From Corynebacterium riegelii (lineage in GTDB: Bacteria; Actinomycetota; Actinomycetes; Mycobacteriales; Mycobacteriaceae): a stretch of DNA of 64,000 nt. The translations under genes were made by a program, and so were the position numbers. Under the pieces are notes generated by a model. The model worked only from the letters and a program-made list of their open reading frames with translations, did not search any database and had not been told where the DNA came from. Where the stretch lies: positions 248,001 to 312,000 of the forward strand of contig NZ_CP068159.1 of assembly GCF_016728505.1 (NCBI RefSeq). The letters are read 5' to 3'. Shown here one piece after another: positions 1-8,951 of the stretch. Position 1 is the stretch's first letter; each line of letters opens with the position of its first letter.

Positions 1-2775
1 GATGTGCATTGGCCCCGCGCCTACCGCACCGGCGACCACGTGCGGGTGACCGACGAGGGCCTGGCGTTCATCGGGCGTGCCGACGACCAGGTCAAGATCG
101 GCGGCCGCCGCATCGAGCTGGGCGAGGTTGAAGCCCATGTGGCTGCGTTGGATGGCGTATATAACTCCGCGGTGGCGGTGCAGACGCTCGGCTCCGGTGA
201 CAAGGTGCTGGTGGGGTACGTCTCCCCTGAAGATGGGGTCTCGCTGGATGTGGCGGCGATGCGCGCCACGCTGGCCGAGGTGATGCCAGCGGCGCTGGTG
301 CCGCGAATGCACGTGATGGATGAGCTGCCGATTCGCACCTCCGGCAAGGTGGACAAAAACGCGTTGCCCTGGCCGCTGCCCGCCACCATTTCCGCTGAGG
401 GTTTGACTCCGACGGAGCAGTGGATCGCCGGCCTGTGGGTCGAGGTGCTTGGGGTGGATGTGCCCGGCGCGGATGCGGATTTCTTCGCGCTTGGCGGCAC
501 GTCGCTTGCGGCTGCGGCGCTGGTCACAAGGCTGCGGGAGCGGGTGCCCACGTTCGCGGTGCGCGACCTGTATGACCACCCGCGGTTAGGCGCCCTTGCT
601 TTGCTTATCGACGACCACGCTCCCCTCACCCACGCCACCCGCGAACGCACCGTGCCCCCGGTTGGTGCCGGGGTGCGCCTGCGGCAGGCGGCGCTGCTCT
701 TGCCGGTGGTAACGCTTCGGGCTGCAACGCCCTTGGTGTGGTTCCTGTTGGCGTTTAGTCTGCTCTCCCCTGTTGCTGCCTTCCCGGTGATGCTGGTGGC
801 GTGGCTGCTGTTTTGCACCCCGGTGGGGCGCGTTCCCATTGGAGCGTGGGGCGCCCGCCTGATCCGGGGGCGGGTTGCGCCGGGCGTGTACCCGCGCGGC
901 GGCTCGGTGCATTTGCGGATGTGGGCTGCGGAGAAGTGGCTGGCCGCCTCGGGCGCTTTGAACATTTCGGGCACCCCGTTTGTCAAGCCGATGGCGCGGA
1001 TGATGGGCAACAAGATTGGCCGCGATGTGGACTTCCAGACCATCCCGCCGGTGTCGGGACTTTTGACCGTGGAATCGGGGGCTTCGGTGGAGCCGGGCGT
1101 AGACCTGTCCGGCTCCTGGCTGGACGGCGCGTCCTTCCACGTCGGGTCAGTGTTTGTGGGTGCCGATGCCCGCATCGGGGCCCGCTCCACCCTCATGGGC
1201 GGCACCGAGGTCCGGGCCGGCGCCCATGTGGAGGCGGGCTCCACCGTCACTGGCGTGAAACCGGTGAAGAAGGACGCGCGCTGGGCGGGCTCGCCTGCCC
1301 GCAAGGTGGGCAAGTCCGGCAAGACGGCGGCGGTGTTCCCAGACCAGCGCCCGCCGCGGCGCGGCTACTGGGTGGTGCTCTACGCGCTGACGGCAATGGT
1401 GATAGCAGGCCTGCCGTTTGTGGCGGCCGCGGCCGGCGTCTGGGTTGGTGTCTTCCTGTTGTTCGCGGGTGTGAATTTCCCGCTTGCGCCGCTGGTCGGC
1501 GGCCTGGTGTACTTCTTCGTCGGGTTGGCGTTGACTTGGCTATCCGTGCGGTTAGCGCAGCTCGCGGTCCGACCCGGTACCCACCCGGTGCGCTCCGTCT
1601 CGGGCTGGGGCCTGTGGACCGTGGTCCGCCTGCTTGACGACGCCCGCTACCGCTACTTCCCCCTCTACGCCAGCCTCCTCACCCCACTGTGGTTCCGCTC
1701 GCTGGGCGCCACCATTGGCAAGGGAGCGGAAATCTCCACGGCAGTTATGGTGCCCAAGCTTAGCGACGTCCGCGACTCCTCCTTCCTCGCCGACGACACC
1801 CTCCTAGGTGCCTACGAACTCTCCGGCGGATGGGTCCACTGCGCCCCAGCATCCGTGGGCCGGCGCTCCTTCTTGGGCAACTCCGGCATCGTCGCGCCGG
1901 GCAGGAAGCTTGCGAAGAAATCGCTGGTGGCGGTGTTGTCCTCGGCACCTAGGAAGTCGAAGGCGGAGTCCAACTGGTGGGGGTCGCCGCCGGAAAGGAT
2001 GCGCCGAGTGGCAGTGGCTGCCGAGGGTGGCGATGCCGCAACCTTCGAGCCCACCTTCGCCATGAAGGCGCGCCGCGGGCTTGTAGAAACCCTCCGGCTG
2101 CTGGCGCCCGCCGTGCACGGCATGCTGTACGCCCTGTTCGCGCTGGGGGTGGCAAGCATGTTGGACCTGCTCGGGTCGTGGGGCCTCGACGGTGCCGGGG
2201 TGCTCAACGGCGCTGCGCTGCTGGCGGCGAGCCTGGTGCTTGGCGGCGTGGTGTGGATGGCGGTCGGTGCGGTGGCGCTGCTGATCACTGTGCTGTTCAA
2301 GTGGGTGCTGGTGCGACGCCACCGGGCTGGCGAGCACCCCCTGTACTCCTGGTTCGTCTGGCTCAACGAGCTGCAGGACCAGTTCGTGGAGATGATTGCC
2401 GCGCCGTGGTTTTTCAACTGGGCCGGCGGGTCCGGCGCCATGAATGTTGCGCTGCGGATGCTTGGGGTGAAGGTGGGCCGCGGCGCCTGGATCGAGTCCT
2501 ACTGGTTCCCCGAAACCGACCTGTGCACGGTCGGCGCCGGCGCGACGGTGGGGCCCGGCACCGTGGTGCAGACCCACCTGTTCCAGGACCGCGTCATGTC
2601 GCTGGATGCCGTCACGGTGGGGGCCGGCGCCACCTTGGGGCTGAACTCGGTCATCCTGCCGGGCGCCACGATTGAGGCGGGCGCCACCATCGGCCCAGGC
2701 TCATTGGTTATGCGCGGCGACACCATCCCCGCAAACACCCAATGGCAAGGCAACCCAGTGGAACCCGTGCGCTAA
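1..2775 (+). CDS. NRPS-like synthetase, C-terminal part (Pls/PosA family), 5'-truncated by window edge
   Basis: The reading frame is open from the first base, so the true start lies upstream. About the first 125 residues are the end of an AMP-forming adenylation domain: YRTGD (core A7), GRADDQVKIGGRRIELGE (A8) and LPIRTSGKVDK (A10, with the catalytic Lys near residue 115). A carrier domain follows with the phosphopantetheine site GGTSL, Ser near residue 167. The remaining ~700 residues alternate hydrophobic membrane segments with hexapeptide-repeat left-handed beta-helix stretches (for example GAGATVGPGTVVQTH). This A-PCP-membrane-LbH order is that of Pls/PosA-type enzymes related to epsilon-polylysine synthetase, which make amino-acid polymers or conjugates at the membrane. 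The product cannot be read from this fragment because the substrate-specificity part of the A domain is outside the window. Confidence 0.85.
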   Translation, partial: DVHWPRAYRTGDHVRVTDEGLAFIGRADDQVKIGGRRIELGEVEAHVAALDGVYNSAVAVQTLGSGDKVLVGYVSPEDGVSLDVAAMRATLAEVMPAALVPRMHVMDELPIRTSGKVDKNALPWPLPATISAEGLTPTEQWIAGLWVEVLGVDVPGADADFFALGGTSLAAAALVTRLRERVPTFAVRDLYDHPRLGALALLIDDHAPLTHATRERTVPPVGAGVRLRQAALLLPVVTLRAATPLVWFLLAFSLLSPVAAFPVMLVAWLLFCTPVGRVPIGAWGARLIRGRVAPGVYPRGGSVHLRMWAAEKWLAASGALNISGTPFVKPMARMMGNKIGRDVDFQTIPPVSGLLTVESGASVEPGVDLSGSWLDGASFHVGSVFVGADARIGARSTLMGGTEVRAGAHVEAGSTVTGVKPVKKDARWAGSPARKVGKSGKTAAVFPDQRPPRRGYWVVLYALTAMVIAGLPFVAAAAGVWVGVFLLFAGVNFPLAPLVGGLVYFFVGLALTWLSVRLAQLAVRPGTHPVRSVSGWGLWTVVRLLDDARYRYFPLYASLLTPLWFRSLGATIGKGAEISTAVMVPKLSDVRDSSFLADDTLLGAYELSGGWVHCAPASVGRRSFLGNSGIVAPGRKLAKKSLVAVLSSAPRKSKAESNWWGSPPERMRRVAVAAEGGDAATFEPTFAMKARRGLVETLRLLAPAVHGMLYALFALGVASMLDLLGSWGLDGAGVLNGAALLAASLVLGGVVWMAVGAVALLITVLFKWVLVRRHRAGEHPLYSWFVWLNELQDQFVEMIAAPWFFNWAGGSGAMNVALRMLGVKVGRGAWIESYWFPETDLCTVGAGATVGPGTVVQTHLFQDRVMSLDAVTVGAGATLGLNSVILPGATIEAGATIGPGSLVMRGDTIPANTQWQGNPVEPVR

Positions 2776-2834
2776 CTCTTTGGGCAGGCTGGGTTGCTGG
2801 GTTGCTGGGCTGGGTTGGCTGGGTGCCCGCGGTT

Positions 2835-4379
2835 TTAGAACGGCGGGCCGTCTGAAGCTTCCTGTGTCTCAGGGAACAACACCGGGTCGGGCGGCACCCC
2901 ACCGGGCGGCGTCCCACTTGCGGGCACCCCACCTGCGGGCACCCTTGGTTTTCGGTGCCGCAACTTGTACCCCGCCGATTCGGTATGGCCTGTGGTTTGG
3001 TTGACTCGGAGTGGTGAGCCGTCGCAGTATTGGACCCCGACGTCCCCGGTTTCGGGGCAGCGTTCCACGTGGCGGCGTCCATCTCTGCCGTCCCGGTGGT
3101 CATTGTTTTGCCGGTGGTGCGTGCGGCACAGGCCGATGAGATTGCTGAGGTCGGTGTCTCCACCCTGGCAGTGCGCCACGATGTGATGGATTTCAAGTTC
3201 ACCGACTGGGCGGGTGCAGCCTTCCCAGGCGCACACCCCTTGGATGGCGAGCATGGCGATGCGCTGGTGGACGTCGGCAAGCCTGGTCCTTCCTAGCGAC
3301 ACCGGCACGCCCGTCACCCTGTCCAACTGGAGAATGAAGTCATCCGCGCCGCCCACGCCAAGGCGCACTAACTCAAGGCAGTTCAAGTCAATGCCGGTGT
3401 TGGTTTGGAACGTGGTGGTGTGGTCAGCGTCCGCAAGATCATCCATGGTCATGGACAGGATCAACGACGCCGCACCCTTGCGGTCCTTGTTCTTGTACTT
3501 CTCCCAGTTCTGGAGGATGTTCACAAATTCGTCGTGAAGCCGGTGCCATGGCATCCGCGGGTCTGTAACCCCGGCGGCGTTGAGTTCCTTCTCATTAGGA
3601 AGGTTCTTATTCGCCGGCAACCCGGCCTGCAGCTGCGCTTTGAACAGCGCGGCGAAAGCAGCCGTGGTGTCGATGGCGATTGTGTGAACCCCGGTCGAGC
3701 GGTTTTCGCTGAACCGCACGGCGCGCTGGTCCCACGCTGCGTTCGGGTCGGATGTTTTGTGCTTCCGGTTCGCCCGGCTCACCAGGTTGTCCACGTACTT
3801 GCGAAGGTCCTCCGGCGGGCGGATCGCTGCCTCAGCCATGGCCTTCTCCAGGATGCCGGCGCGCTCACACTGGGCAGCCTCGATGAGGTTCTTGAGCGCG
3901 CGGTCAATGATTTTCGCCTTCTCGTCGCTCACCTGGCGGGCACTGGAGCGCGCCCGGGCCTTCTTGCCAGCATCTCCCCCGGCATCTCCCCCAGTATCTC
4001 CCCCAAGGTCCCCCTCATTATCTCCCCCAGCGTCGGACGGCTCCTCCCCATCATCGTCTCCAGGCGGAGGCTCCGGCGGCGCAAACAAGTCTTTGCCACG
4101 ACGCAGTCGCGAAAACGCCTCCGCCCCCGACAGCCCCAACACCTGCTTCAAATATTCCGAGGCATACGGGGAACCGACAACCCGGCCAGCACCGTCACGC
4201 TCGCATATATAGGCGAATAGCGCGTCCAGAAAAGCCTTACTCTCAAACGCTTTCTCCACACGCTCCAGTGCCGCGTGAACTTCATCAAAGTGGACAAGGT
4301 TGGGATCCTCAAGATGCGCAACAAGACCAGATAGACCTGCTTCGATTGAATCAGCATAAGCCTGCAATAGGTGCGTCAT
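2835..4379 (-). CDS. DUF222 / HNH endonuclease-domain protein (13E12 repeat family)
   Basis: A 514-residue protein. The N-terminal part is a helical DUF222-type region. It is interrupted at about residues 100-140 by an acidic, Gly/Asp-rich low-complexity stretch built from repeats of GGDxGGDAG. The HNH nuclease motif is at about residues 380-425: paired cysteines (CAWEGC), then LEIHHIVAHCQGG, then LCRTHH, which is the complete Cys4/His pattern. The tail after the HNH is Pro/Gly-rich with tandem VPAGGVPASGTPPGG-like units. Such proteins are multi-copy in Actinobacteria and are thought to be associated with mobile DNA; their cellular role is not established. The start is an ATG preceded by GGAAGGGGG. 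It converges on the NRPS-like gene. Confidence 0.85.
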   Translation of the reverse strand: MTHLLQAYADSIEAGLSGLVAHLEDPNLVHFDEVHAALERVEKAFESKAFLDALFAYICERDGAGRVVGSPYASEYLKQVLGLSGAEAFSRLRRGKDLFAPPEPPPGDDDGEEPSDAGGDNEGDLGGDTGGDAGGDAGKKARARSSARQVSDEKAKIIDRALKNLIEAAQCERAGILEKAMAEAAIRPPEDLRKYVDNLVSRANRKHKTSDPNAAWDQRAVRFSENRSTGVHTIAIDTTAAFAALFKAQLQAGLPANKNLPNEKELNAAGVTDPRMPWHRLHDEFVNILQNWEKYKNKDRKGAASLILSMTMDDLADADHTTTFQTNTGIDLNCLELVRLGVGGADDFILQLDRVTGVPVSLGRTRLADVHQRIAMLAIQGVCAWEGCTRPVGELEIHHIVAHCQGGDTDLSNLIGLCRTHHRQNNDHRDGRDGRRHVERCPETGDVGVQYCDGSPLRVNQTTGHTESAGYKLRHRKPRVPAGGVPASGTPPGGVPPDPVLFPETQEASDGPPF

Positions 4380-4503
4380 GAGAACCCCCTTCCATCACTT
4401 TTGGAATACCACTAACAGTAAAACATACCCACCCCACAGTCAAGGGTTTTCCAAAACTTTTTCAAATCTTTTTGCGACCCTGTTAGAGCGATTTCAGATG
4501 CCA

Positions 4504-4546
4504 AAAACACCGCCCTCCCCCAGCACAAAGGCAAGGAGAGGGCGGT
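4504..4546 (-). terminator. Intrinsic terminator downstream of ppk2
   Basis: On the minus strand ACCGCCCTC pairs with GAGGGCGGT (9 bp, extended by flanking G/C), followed by GTTTTTGG. It lies just after the PPK2 stop codon and before the HNH gene. Confidence 0.75.
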
Positions 4547-4559
4547 TGGGCGCTAAACC

Positions 4560-5459
4560 TTAGTCACCAATCTGGTCGCGGCCGCGCTTCACAATCAGCG
4601 GGTCCGGCTGGCCAACGAGCTCATGGTCCTTGTTGGTGTACTCAAACTTGGACAGGATGTAGCGCATCGCGTTAATGCGGGCGCGCTTCTTGTCGTTGGA
4701 CTTGATGGTGATCCACGGCGACTCATCCGTATCCGTGTAGCGGAAGGTCTCCTCCTTGGCGCGCGTGTAATCGTCCCAACGATCCAGCGACGCCAAGTCC
4801 ATCGGCGACAGCTTCCACTGACGCACCGGATCCACCTGGCGGATAGCAAAGCGGGTGCGCTGCTCACGCTGCGTCACGGAGAACCAGAACTTGGTCAGGG
4901 AAATGCCGGAACCGAGGATCATGTTCTCCAGCATCGGCACCTCACGCAGGAACTCCGCGTGCTGAGACTCGGTACAGAAGCCCATGACGCGCTCCACGCC
5001 GGAACGGTTGTACCAAGAACGGTCAAAGAACACGATCTCACCTGCCGCAGGGAAGTGCTCAATGTAGCGCTGGAAGTACCAAGAGGTGCTTTCGCGTGGC
5101 GACGGCTTCTCCAACGCCACCGTCCTCGCCCCACGCGGATTCAGGTGCTCGTTAAAACGCTTGATCGTGCCACCCTTACCGGCGGCGTCACGGCCCTCGA
5201 AAATGATGATGTGGCGCTGACCCGTGTCCTTGGTCCAGTTCTGCCACTTCAGCAGCTCAATCTGGAGGGCACGCTTCAGGTCCTCGTACTCATCACGGCT
5301 CAGGCGCTCGTCATACGGGTACTGTTCACGCCACGTATCAATCGGGGTTCCGTCCGGTTTCAGCAGCACCGGATCATCTTCATCCGAGTCGTCTACGACC
5401 CATCCTTCGGTCGCAGCAAGGTCGATCATCGGCAGTTCGTCGTCTTTGTGGTCAGCCAT
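4560..5459 (-). CDS. ppk2: Polyphosphate kinase 2 (PPK2)
   Basis: About 299 residues, the usual length for a single-domain class I PPK2. It carries the Walker A motif GRDAAGKGGTIKRF and the Walker B/lid sequence FFDRSWYNRSGVERVMGFC that together bind polyphosphate and nucleotide. The family transfers phosphate between polyphosphate and (d)NDPs in the cytoplasm and helps manage phosphate reserves. The ATG giving MADHKDDELP was chosen; an in-frame start 14 codons upstream is possible. The gene lies beside the porin genes, as in C. glutamicum (ppk2B beside porA/porH), and has its own terminator. Confidence 0.93.
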   Translation of the reverse strand: MADHKDDELPMIDLAATEGWVVDDSDEDDPVLLKPDGTPIDTWREQYPYDERLSRDEYEDLKRALQIELLKWQNWTKDTGQRHIIIFEGRDAAGKGGTIKRFNEHLNPRGARTVALEKPSPRESTSWYFQRYIEHFPAAGEIVFFDRSWYNRSGVERVMGFCTESQHAEFLREVPMLENMILGSGISLTKFWFSVTQREQRTRFAIRQVDPVRQWKLSPMDLASLDRWDDYTRAKEETFRYTDTDESPWITIKSNDKKRARINAMRYILSKFEYTNKDHELVGQPDPLIVKRGRDQIGD

Positions 5460-5505
5460 ACCTACTATCTTATTCCCCTTTGACACATACCGCTTGAACA
5501 CGAGA

Positions 5506-5539
5506 AACGGGCTTTACCGCGAGTGCGGTAAAGCCCGTT
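5506..5539. terminator. Perfect 15-bp hairpin between ppk2 and the porin genes
   Basis: AACGGGCTTTACCGC is followed by a 4-nt loop (GAGT) and its exact reverse complement. It sits 22 nt past the PorA-like stop codon, so it probably ends the porin transcript. There is no strong U-tract on either strand, so termination may be stem-driven, or the stem may protect the 3' end of an abundant mRNA. Confidence 0.6.
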
Positions 5540-5561
5540 AAAGCTTGGTTTTGCTTAGAGC

Positions 5562-5714
5562 TTAGAGCAGCTCGAGCAGGCCCTTGACGTTGCCTGCGAG
5601 CTTGCCCAGGGAGCCCAGGAGGTTCAGCAGGGTGCCGGTGATGGTCGGGAAATCCTTCTGGTCATTACCGGAGAGGGCTGCCCAGTTCTTGATTGCCTCA
5701 GCGTACTTATCCAT
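5562..5714 (-). CDS. porA: PorA-like small cell-wall channel peptide
   Basis: A 50-residue ORF too short for routine gene calling, beginning MDKYAEAIKNWAALSG and ending in an amphipathic stretch rich in Leu, Gly and Lys. The start has AAAAGG upstream. In C. glutamicum, PorA (45 aa) and PorH form the main cation-selective channel of the mycolate outer membrane; both lack a signal peptide and are O-mycoloylated, PorA on Ser15 in an LSG context. This peptide also has Ser15 followed by Gly, although the rest of the sequence has diverged. The location (ppk2 - porA - porH - groEL2) matches C. glutamicum. Assignment therefore rests on synteny, size and Ser15 rather than on overall similarity. Confidence 0.72.
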   Translation of the reverse strand: MDKYAEAIKNWAALSGNDQKDFPTITGTLLNLLGSLGKLAGNVKGLLELL

Positions 5715-5757
5715 GATTTTTACCTTTTCTTAGAGCTAGAAGGGTTGATTCTTCGTT

Positions 5758-5925
5758 TTACTTCTTGACCTGGAAGGCCTTCTTGGTGTTCTCAGCGGTC
5801 TGCTCGTTAAAGTTACCGAAGAAGCCGAAGAACTTCGGGGTCTCCTGGAAGAGGCCGGTGAAGTTGGAAGCGAACTTAGAGAAGTCACCGAGAGCCTTGG
5901 TGATGGCCTTGAGATCGAAAGGCAT
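5758..5925 (-). CDS. porH: PorH-like small cell-wall channel peptide
   Basis: A 55-residue, Phe-rich amphipathic peptide (MPFDLKAITKALGDFSKF at the start, a Lys-rich end), no signal peptide, no cysteine. The ATG follows AAGGGGAAT, a strong ribosome binding site. It is the first gene of a two-gene unit, with 43 nt between its stop and the PorA-like start, the same order as porH-porA in C. glutamicum, whose products combine into one channel. The frame extends upstream to a longer ORF, but the added residues do not look like this family. Serines at positions 16 and 20 are candidate mycoloylation sites. Confidence 0.68.
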   Translation of the reverse strand: MPFDLKAITKALGDFSKFASNFTGLFQETPKFFGFFGNFNEQTAENTKKAFQVKK

Positions 5926-6009
5926 GATATTCCCCTTATCGAGTAGGTAGGTGCCAGTGTTTGTCTGGCAAATCTTGACATGTACTGACACCCAGTGGGC
6001 GTCACACGA

Positions 6010-6040
6010 AGTATCTTGCCACAAGGTTCGCGACCGTCAA
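6010..6040 (-). promoter_or_regulatory. Candidate promoter of the porin operon
   Basis: On the minus strand TTGACG and GATACT are separated by 19 bp, which would start a leader of about 78 nt before the PorH-like ATG. The spacer is longer than ideal, so this is provisional. Confidence 0.4.
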
Positions 6041-6312
6041 GAGGTTTCGTTGAAAAATTCTGAACGACGCACAGGCCGCTGCCAGACGGGCCACGTTTAC
6101 TCGTAATTAACCGCACCGAAAAAGTGTCCGCCACCTGCACAAACAGGTGGCTTTAAGTGAACTCTAATTTAAGAGTTTCAGGAAGCGCGTAACTATTTTT
6201 AATTGTCTACCGATGTATAGAAACCCGAATAATTTTCATCACCTGAATGGTTTACACCAATTAGGGGGTAGTGGCCTGAGACACTGTACTCGCGAGCGCC
6301 ACACTGAATGCA

Positions 6313-6352
6313 CAGGAGTGCCCAGGAGTGCCCAGGAGTGCCCAGAATCGCC
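6313..6352. repeat. Short tandem repeat CAGGAGTGCC
   Basis: Three perfect copies of the 10-mer CAGGAGTGCC followed by a degenerate fourth. It lies in the ~680 bp gene-free stretch between the PorH-like gene and groEL2. The porin-proximal part of that stretch (6040-6300) is AT-rich; no ORF in it looks real. Confidence 0.8.
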
Positions 6353-6369
6353 CAAAACGCCGCCACAGA

Positions 6370-6439
6370 GTTTGTAGCTACCTACTTGCAGCTACCAACC
6401 GGTTTGCGCGTTGGTAGCCGGGTCTAACCAGCTACAAAC
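6370..6439. other. Nested inverted repeats (cruciform-like element)
   Basis: An outer pair GTTTGTAGCT / AGCTACAAAC (10 bp, perfect) encloses an inner pair GCTACCAAC / GTTGGTAGC (9 bp, perfect). The 70-nt unit can fold as a stem, an internal loop and a second stem on either strand. A run of CCACCCCAAA-like sequence follows at about 6460-6490. No coding potential and no U-tract. It could be a regulatory RNA structure or a repeat; function unknown. Confidence 0.6.
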
Positions 6440-6564
6440 AGCGATATGAGCGTGCACAACCACCCCAAACCACCCCACACCACCCCAAAGCGCCACAGGT
6501 CCGGTGGTGGGGTGGCTGGAGGGGGCGTGGGGGCGTCGGCAAGCAACAAGGCCCCATGCAAAGC

Positions 6565-6588
6565 AAAAAGCCCGCACAAGGCGGGCTT
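6565..6588 (-). terminator. Intrinsic terminator of groEL2
   Basis: Minus strand: AAGCCCGC pairs with GCGGGCTT across a 5-nt loop, running into TTTTTG. It is ~25 nt past the groEL2 stop codon. Confidence 0.8.
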
Positions 6589-6610
6589 CAAGCGTTAAAC
6601 GGGCGGGCGT

Positions 6611-8329
<1,719 letters not shown>

Positions 8330-8341
8330 TCAAACTTTTTG

Positions 8342-8415
8342 TTAGCACTTTGTTAGCACTTGCCATGCGCGAGTGCTAGATCCCATTTTTAGCACTCTGA
8401 CATAGCGAGTGCAAG
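8342..8415. promoter_or_regulatory. Double CIRCE operator (HrcA) plus an extra half-site
   Basis: Two complete inverted repeats with 9-bp spacers: TTAGCACTT-N9-GAGTGCTAG at 8353-8379 and TTAGCACTC-N9-GAGTGCAAG at 8389-8415. A further lone half-site TTAGCACTT is at 8342-8350. CIRCE is the HrcA repressor target, so groEL2 should be derepressed by heat. The distal site lies only 10 bp from the end of the next minus-strand gene. Confidence 0.92.
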
Positions 8416-8424
8416 GTAGCCGGA

Positions 8425-8949
8425 TCACGGCGACAACCGCGGATACGGAACGATCTCCCCACTTTTCCTATGCCTATATAAAGCAGTATCGGGGGTCTTA
8501 TTGCGTCTCGACGTCTCCTTGCGCCCACCTTGCTGCACAAAGACAACGTAACGCCAGTCAAAATCCCCAAACCCAAAGTCCTCACCATGGAAAGACTCCG
8601 CCAGCCCCGCCAAATAGCTGGTCACAGCCCTTGCCCCCTTGAGCTGCTGGACCACATCCTTATGGATGAATTTTCGTGATTTCAGTTCGACGACGGTGAT
8701 GCGTCGATAGTAAAAGTCCAGCAGAACGTAGTCGGCGCGAGCCCCATAGCGGACTGCGCCTGAAGCCTCCTGCCTGACAAGGCCCTGGTTATCCAACGCG
8801 TCTGCTTTGAAGGCAATAACGCCGCCGGGCACGTTGCCCAGCGTCACCTCATAGCCCTCCTCTTCCAGGGTGAGGTGCCCGTTGGAATCTGGCACAGCCA
8901 CAATCTTGGGCTCAAGTATCTGAAGCACCAACCCCCCAATTCCCCGCAT
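8425..8949 (-). CDS. Small PD-(D/E)xK nuclease-like protein, partner of the ATPase upstream
   Basis: A 174-residue protein I cannot place in a named family. Residues ~75-105 read RADYVLLDFYYRRITVVELK: an Asp, then a hydrophobic strand and E-x-K, as in the PD-(D/E)xK fold. The following DVVQQLKGARAV helix resembles that of NucS/EndoMS-type nucleases (VEIKRRGEIDGVEQL). The ATG is only 2 nt after the stop of the ATPase gene, so the two are almost certainly translated together. ATPase plus small nuclease pairs are common in anti-phage systems. The nuclease assignment is inferred from one motif region; DNA-repair or purely structural roles remain possible. Confidence 0.55.
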   Translation of the reverse strand: MRGIGGLVLQILEPKIVAVPDSNGHLTLEEEGYEVTLGNVPGGVIAFKADALDNQGLVRQEASGAVRYGARADYVLLDFYYRRITVVELKSRKFIHKDVVQQLKGARAVTSYLAGLAESFHGEDFGFGDFDWRYVVFVQQGGRKETSRRNKTPDTALYRHRKSGEIVPYPRLSP

Positions 8950-8951
8950 AA

